Shown here: positions 37,807-40,193 of the stretch, piece by piece
How positions within the stretch are numbered: position 1 is the stretch's first letter
Layout: each line of letters begins with the position of its first letter
DNA from: Cupriavidus sp. UYMMa02A
GTDB taxonomy: Bacteria; Pseudomonadota; Gammaproteobacteria; Burkholderiales; Burkholderiaceae
Reading direction: 5' to 3'
Length of the DNA stretch: 40,193 nt
NCBI GenBank assembly: GCA_001725945.1
Contig: LRMT01000307.1
Coordinates: forward strand, 1-40,193
The notes under the pieces: model-generated
Seen by the model: the letters and a program-made list of their open reading frames with translations, nothing else
Database searches by the model: none
Told to the model about the DNA's origin: nothing
Position numbers and translations under genes: made by a program

Positions 37807-39973
37807 ATGAAGACCTCAGACTTTTCCGGCGCGCAGGCCGGACAGCGCGAACCGGCGGCCGAAGCCGCGGTGGCTGCCGTGACCAGCGTCCTGCGTCCGG
37901 CTTCCGTGGCGATCGTCGGCGCTTCGGCGGACCCGCGTTCGTTTGGCGGCTTCGTGCTGGCGAACCTGGAGCGCTTTGGCTACGCCGGCGCGATTCACCT
38001 GGTCAGCCGCAGCAGCGCCGAGATCAATGGCCGCACTTGCGTGAAGACGGTGGACGAACTACCGGCAGGCATCGACCTGGCCGTGCTGGCAATTCCCGAG
38101 GCAGGCGTGCTCGATGCGGTGCGCAGCCTGGCCGCGAAGGGCACGAGGGCGGCGGTGCTGTTCGCCTCCGGCTATGCGGAGACCGGCGACGCCGGCCGTG
38201 AACGGCAAGACCAGCTTGCGGCCGCCGCACGCGACGCCGGCATGGCGCTGCTGGGGCCGAACTGCATGGGCTTCACGAATTTCGAGGGCAACGTGCCCGT
38301 GACCTTCGAAGCGGTCCAGCCCTATCCGTGCGGCGGCCGCCGGGTATCGGCGTGGTGGCGCAGAGCGGGGCGATGGCCGCGAACATGCGCGACGCCTTCA
38401 TCGGGCGCGGGCTGCCGCTGACCGCAGTGGTATCCACGGGCAACGAAGCCTCGCTCGGTGCGGAGGATTTCGTCGCCCACTACATCGAAGACCCGCAGAC
38501 CCGCGTGCTCGCCGTGTATGCCGAGCAAGTGCGCCGCCCGCGGACTTTCCTGGCGCTGGCGCGCAAGGCTCGCGAGGCCGGCAAGCCGATCGTGATGCTG
38601 ATGCCGGGTCGCAGCGAGCGTGCCCGCGAGGCAGCCCAGTCGCACACCGGCGCACTGGCCGGCGATCACGCCACCGCTTGCGTGGCGCTGGCGCGCGAGG
38701 CCGTGGTGCTGGTCGATACCCCTGACGAGCTTGTCGACGCTGCAGCCATCCTGCTGCGTTTCCCGGTGCGCCTGCTGGCGGCCCGGCTTTATGACCGGAT
38801 CCGGCGCGATGAAGAACGTCGCGCTGGATTTCTGCGACGGGCTGGGCCTGGAGCTGCCCTCGCTAGGCGCGCAGACGACGGCAAGTCTCAAGGCGATGCT
38901 TCCAGACTACGCCGTGGCCGAGAACCCGCTCGACTACACCACCATCGGTGTGCGCCAGCCCGGGCTGGTCGGTGAAGTCCTGCTGACCATGTTGTCGGAT
39001 CCGGCCGTGGGCAGCATCGTTCTGAGCATTCCAGCTGGGCCCGAAGTGGCGCAGCGCGACAAGGCCGAGCACATCGTTCCCGCGCTGGCCCGTGCCGGCA
39101 AGCCGGCGGTCCTGGTAGTGACCGGTGACAGCGGCCCCATCGAACCGTTCTTTGTCGACGCGATCCGCGCCAGCGGCGTGCCGTTCTTCCGCTCTCCCGA
39201 CCGCGCGCTGCGCGCGCTCGCCGGGTTTCGGCCTATGGCGAAGCGCTGCAGCGCGCCGGCCGCGCAGCCAGGCCATTCCGGCAGCGGTGCCGCTGCCTGG
39301 CGCCGTTCCGCCTTCGGGCGTGTTCGCCGAATACCAGGGCAAGGCATGGCTGGCGGCTGCGGGGCTGACTGTGCCCGAAGGCGCGCTGGCGACGAGCGCC
39401 GATGATGCCGCCGCGATTGCCACGCGCATCGGCTACCCCGTGGTCATCAAGGCGCAGGCCAGCGAACTGCCGCACAAGAGCGACGTCGGCGGCGTGATCG
39501 TCGGGCTGGCCGATGAAGCCGCACTGCGTGCGGGCTGGGATCGCCTGCAGCAGAACATCGCCACCCATCGCCCGGACCTCACGCTTGACGGGGTGCTGGT
39601 CGAGGCCATGGGGCCGCGCGGACTGGAACTCGTGGTCGGCGCGCGGCGCGATGCGGGCTGGGGCCCGGTGGTGCTGGTGGGCCTGGGCGGCGTGTGGATC
39701 GAGGCGCTCAAGGATGTGCGGCTGATCCCGGCGGATCTTGCCGAAGCCGATGTGGTGCAGGAACTGGGCCGGCTCAAGGCGGCTTCCCTGCTGCGTGGCA
39801 TCCGCGGCGCGGCCGCGGTTGACGTGGCAGCGATTGCGCGAGCGGTGACGCTGATCGGCGGGCAGATGCGCGCTAACCCCGCCATTACCGAGATCGACGT
39901 CAATCCGCTGGTGGCCTATCCCGACCGCGTGCTCGCACTCGACGCGCTGGTCGTCTGTGCTCCGCAAGCCTGA
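37807..39973 (+). pseudogene. ADP-forming acyl-CoA synthetase (acetate-CoA ligase family), four or more frameshifts
   Basis: About 722 residues, a fused alpha-beta ADP-forming acyl-CoA synthetase. Order: CoA-binding domain (VAIVGASADPRSFGGFVLAN), succinyl-CoA-ligase-like domain (VVAQSGAMAANMRDAF, VVSTGNEASLGAEDFVAHY), and a C-terminal ATP-grasp domain (YPVVIKAQASELPHKSDVGG, ITEIDVNPLVAYPD). It joins a carboxylic acid to CoA with ATP giving ADP and phosphate. Shifts occur near 38336, 38781, 39225 and 39275. Start at 37807 (MKTSDFSGAQ). It is followed after 17 bases by an acyl-CoA dehydrogenase, so it would activate the acid that enters beta-oxidation-like steps of the divergent operon. Confidence 0.87.
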
Positions 39974-39990
39974 ACTACGGCATACAAATC

Positions 39991-40193
39991 ATGAAGCTGA
40001 CTTTTTCCCCCGCCGACGAGGCGTTCCGCCAGGAGGTGCGCGCGTTCGTCAAGGCGAACCTGCCCGCCGATATCCGGCGCAAGGTCGAACTCGGCCTGCG
40101 CCTGGAGCATGCCGACTACGTGACGTGGTTCCGCATCCTCGAAGCGCGCGGCTGGCTGACGCCGGGCTGGCCTGTCGAACATGGCGGCCCGGG
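39991..40193 (+). CDS. Acyl-CoA dehydrogenase, N-terminal part (cut by window end)
   Basis: Begins MKLTFSPADEAFRQEVRAFV and continues ANLPADIRRKVELGLRLEHA to WFRILEARGWLTPGWPVEHG, the N-terminal helical domain of acyl-CoA dehydrogenases; the flavin and catalytic parts lie beyond the window. These enzymes introduce the double bond that an enoyl-CoA hydratase, such as that in the divergent operon, would hydrate. The ATG lies 17 bases after the synthetase stop, so they are co-transcribed. Confidence 0.88.
   Translation, partial: MKLTFSPADEAFRQEVRAFVKANLPADIRRKVELGLRLEHADYVTWFRILEARGWLTPGWPVEHGGP

Overview
The window looks like a chromosomal segment of a high-GC betaproteobacterium close to Cupriavidus/Ralstonia. 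The clues are glnE, tldD and yhdP beside a nitrilase-type amidase, two Bug-type solute-binding proteins, a short-chain-type L-threonine dehydrogenase next to kbl, a beta-proteobacterial porin and FCD/GntR-controlled catabolic genes. No tRNA, rRNA, insertion sequence, CRISPR array or replication origin was found. Many reading frames are broken by single-base shifts, almost all missing bases. They hit housekeeping genes such as aroG, glnE, tldD and yhdP, so I read most as sequencing or assembly errors. Genes marked 'pseudogene' are broken in this sequence; unless stated otherwise I do not think they are dead in the cell.

Layout. 0-4 kb: a lipoprotein with a Lys/Ser-rich tail, then an N-formylglutamate amidohydrolase and a Bug binding protein divergent from a LysR regulator. 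4-7 kb: a MoxR ATPase / GNAT / VWA-protein operon. 7.3-8.1 kb: two small cytochromes c. 8.1-9.6 kb: a DAHP synthase (aroG) preceded by a leader with every element of a transcription attenuator: a promoter, a 23-residue leader peptide with six consecutive Phe/Tyr codons, mutually exclusive pairings and a terminator. 9.6-16.3 kb: tldD, a nitrilase-family amidase and yhdP. 16.4-19.4 kb: glnE. 19.3-22.2 kb: a rhombosortase (rrtA), a secreted subtilisin-like protease carrying the GlyGly-CTERM tail that rhombosortases process, and a small lipoprotein resembling the protease's own prodomain. 22.2-24.6 kb: a LysR remnant, an MFS transporter and a small unknown protein. 24.8-27.6 kb: an XRE-cupin regulator divergent from kbl and threonine dehydrogenase, which together turn threonine into glycine and acetyl-CoA.

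27.7-40.2 kb is a catabolic island. A minus-strand run of tightly packed genes encodes a GntR regulator, a RidA-like protein, a LigJ-type amidohydrolase, a Rieske oxygenase, a Bug protein, an oxygenase reductase, an enoyl-CoA hydratase and a 3-hydroxyacyl-CoA dehydrogenase. It is flanked by a porin and a second GntR regulator, and diverges from an ADP-forming acyl-CoA synthetase and an acyl-CoA dehydrogenase. A recurring motif close to ACTGGTATGC lies upstream of both regulators, the porin and the synthetase, suggesting one regulon for uptake, oxygenation and CoA-dependent breakdown of an unidentified, probably aromatic or carboxylic, substrate.

The most notable items are the Phe/Tyr attenuator of aroG, the rhombosortase / subtilase / lipid-anchored prodomain-like trio, and the uncharacterised Rieske-LigJ-CoA cluster with its shared operator.
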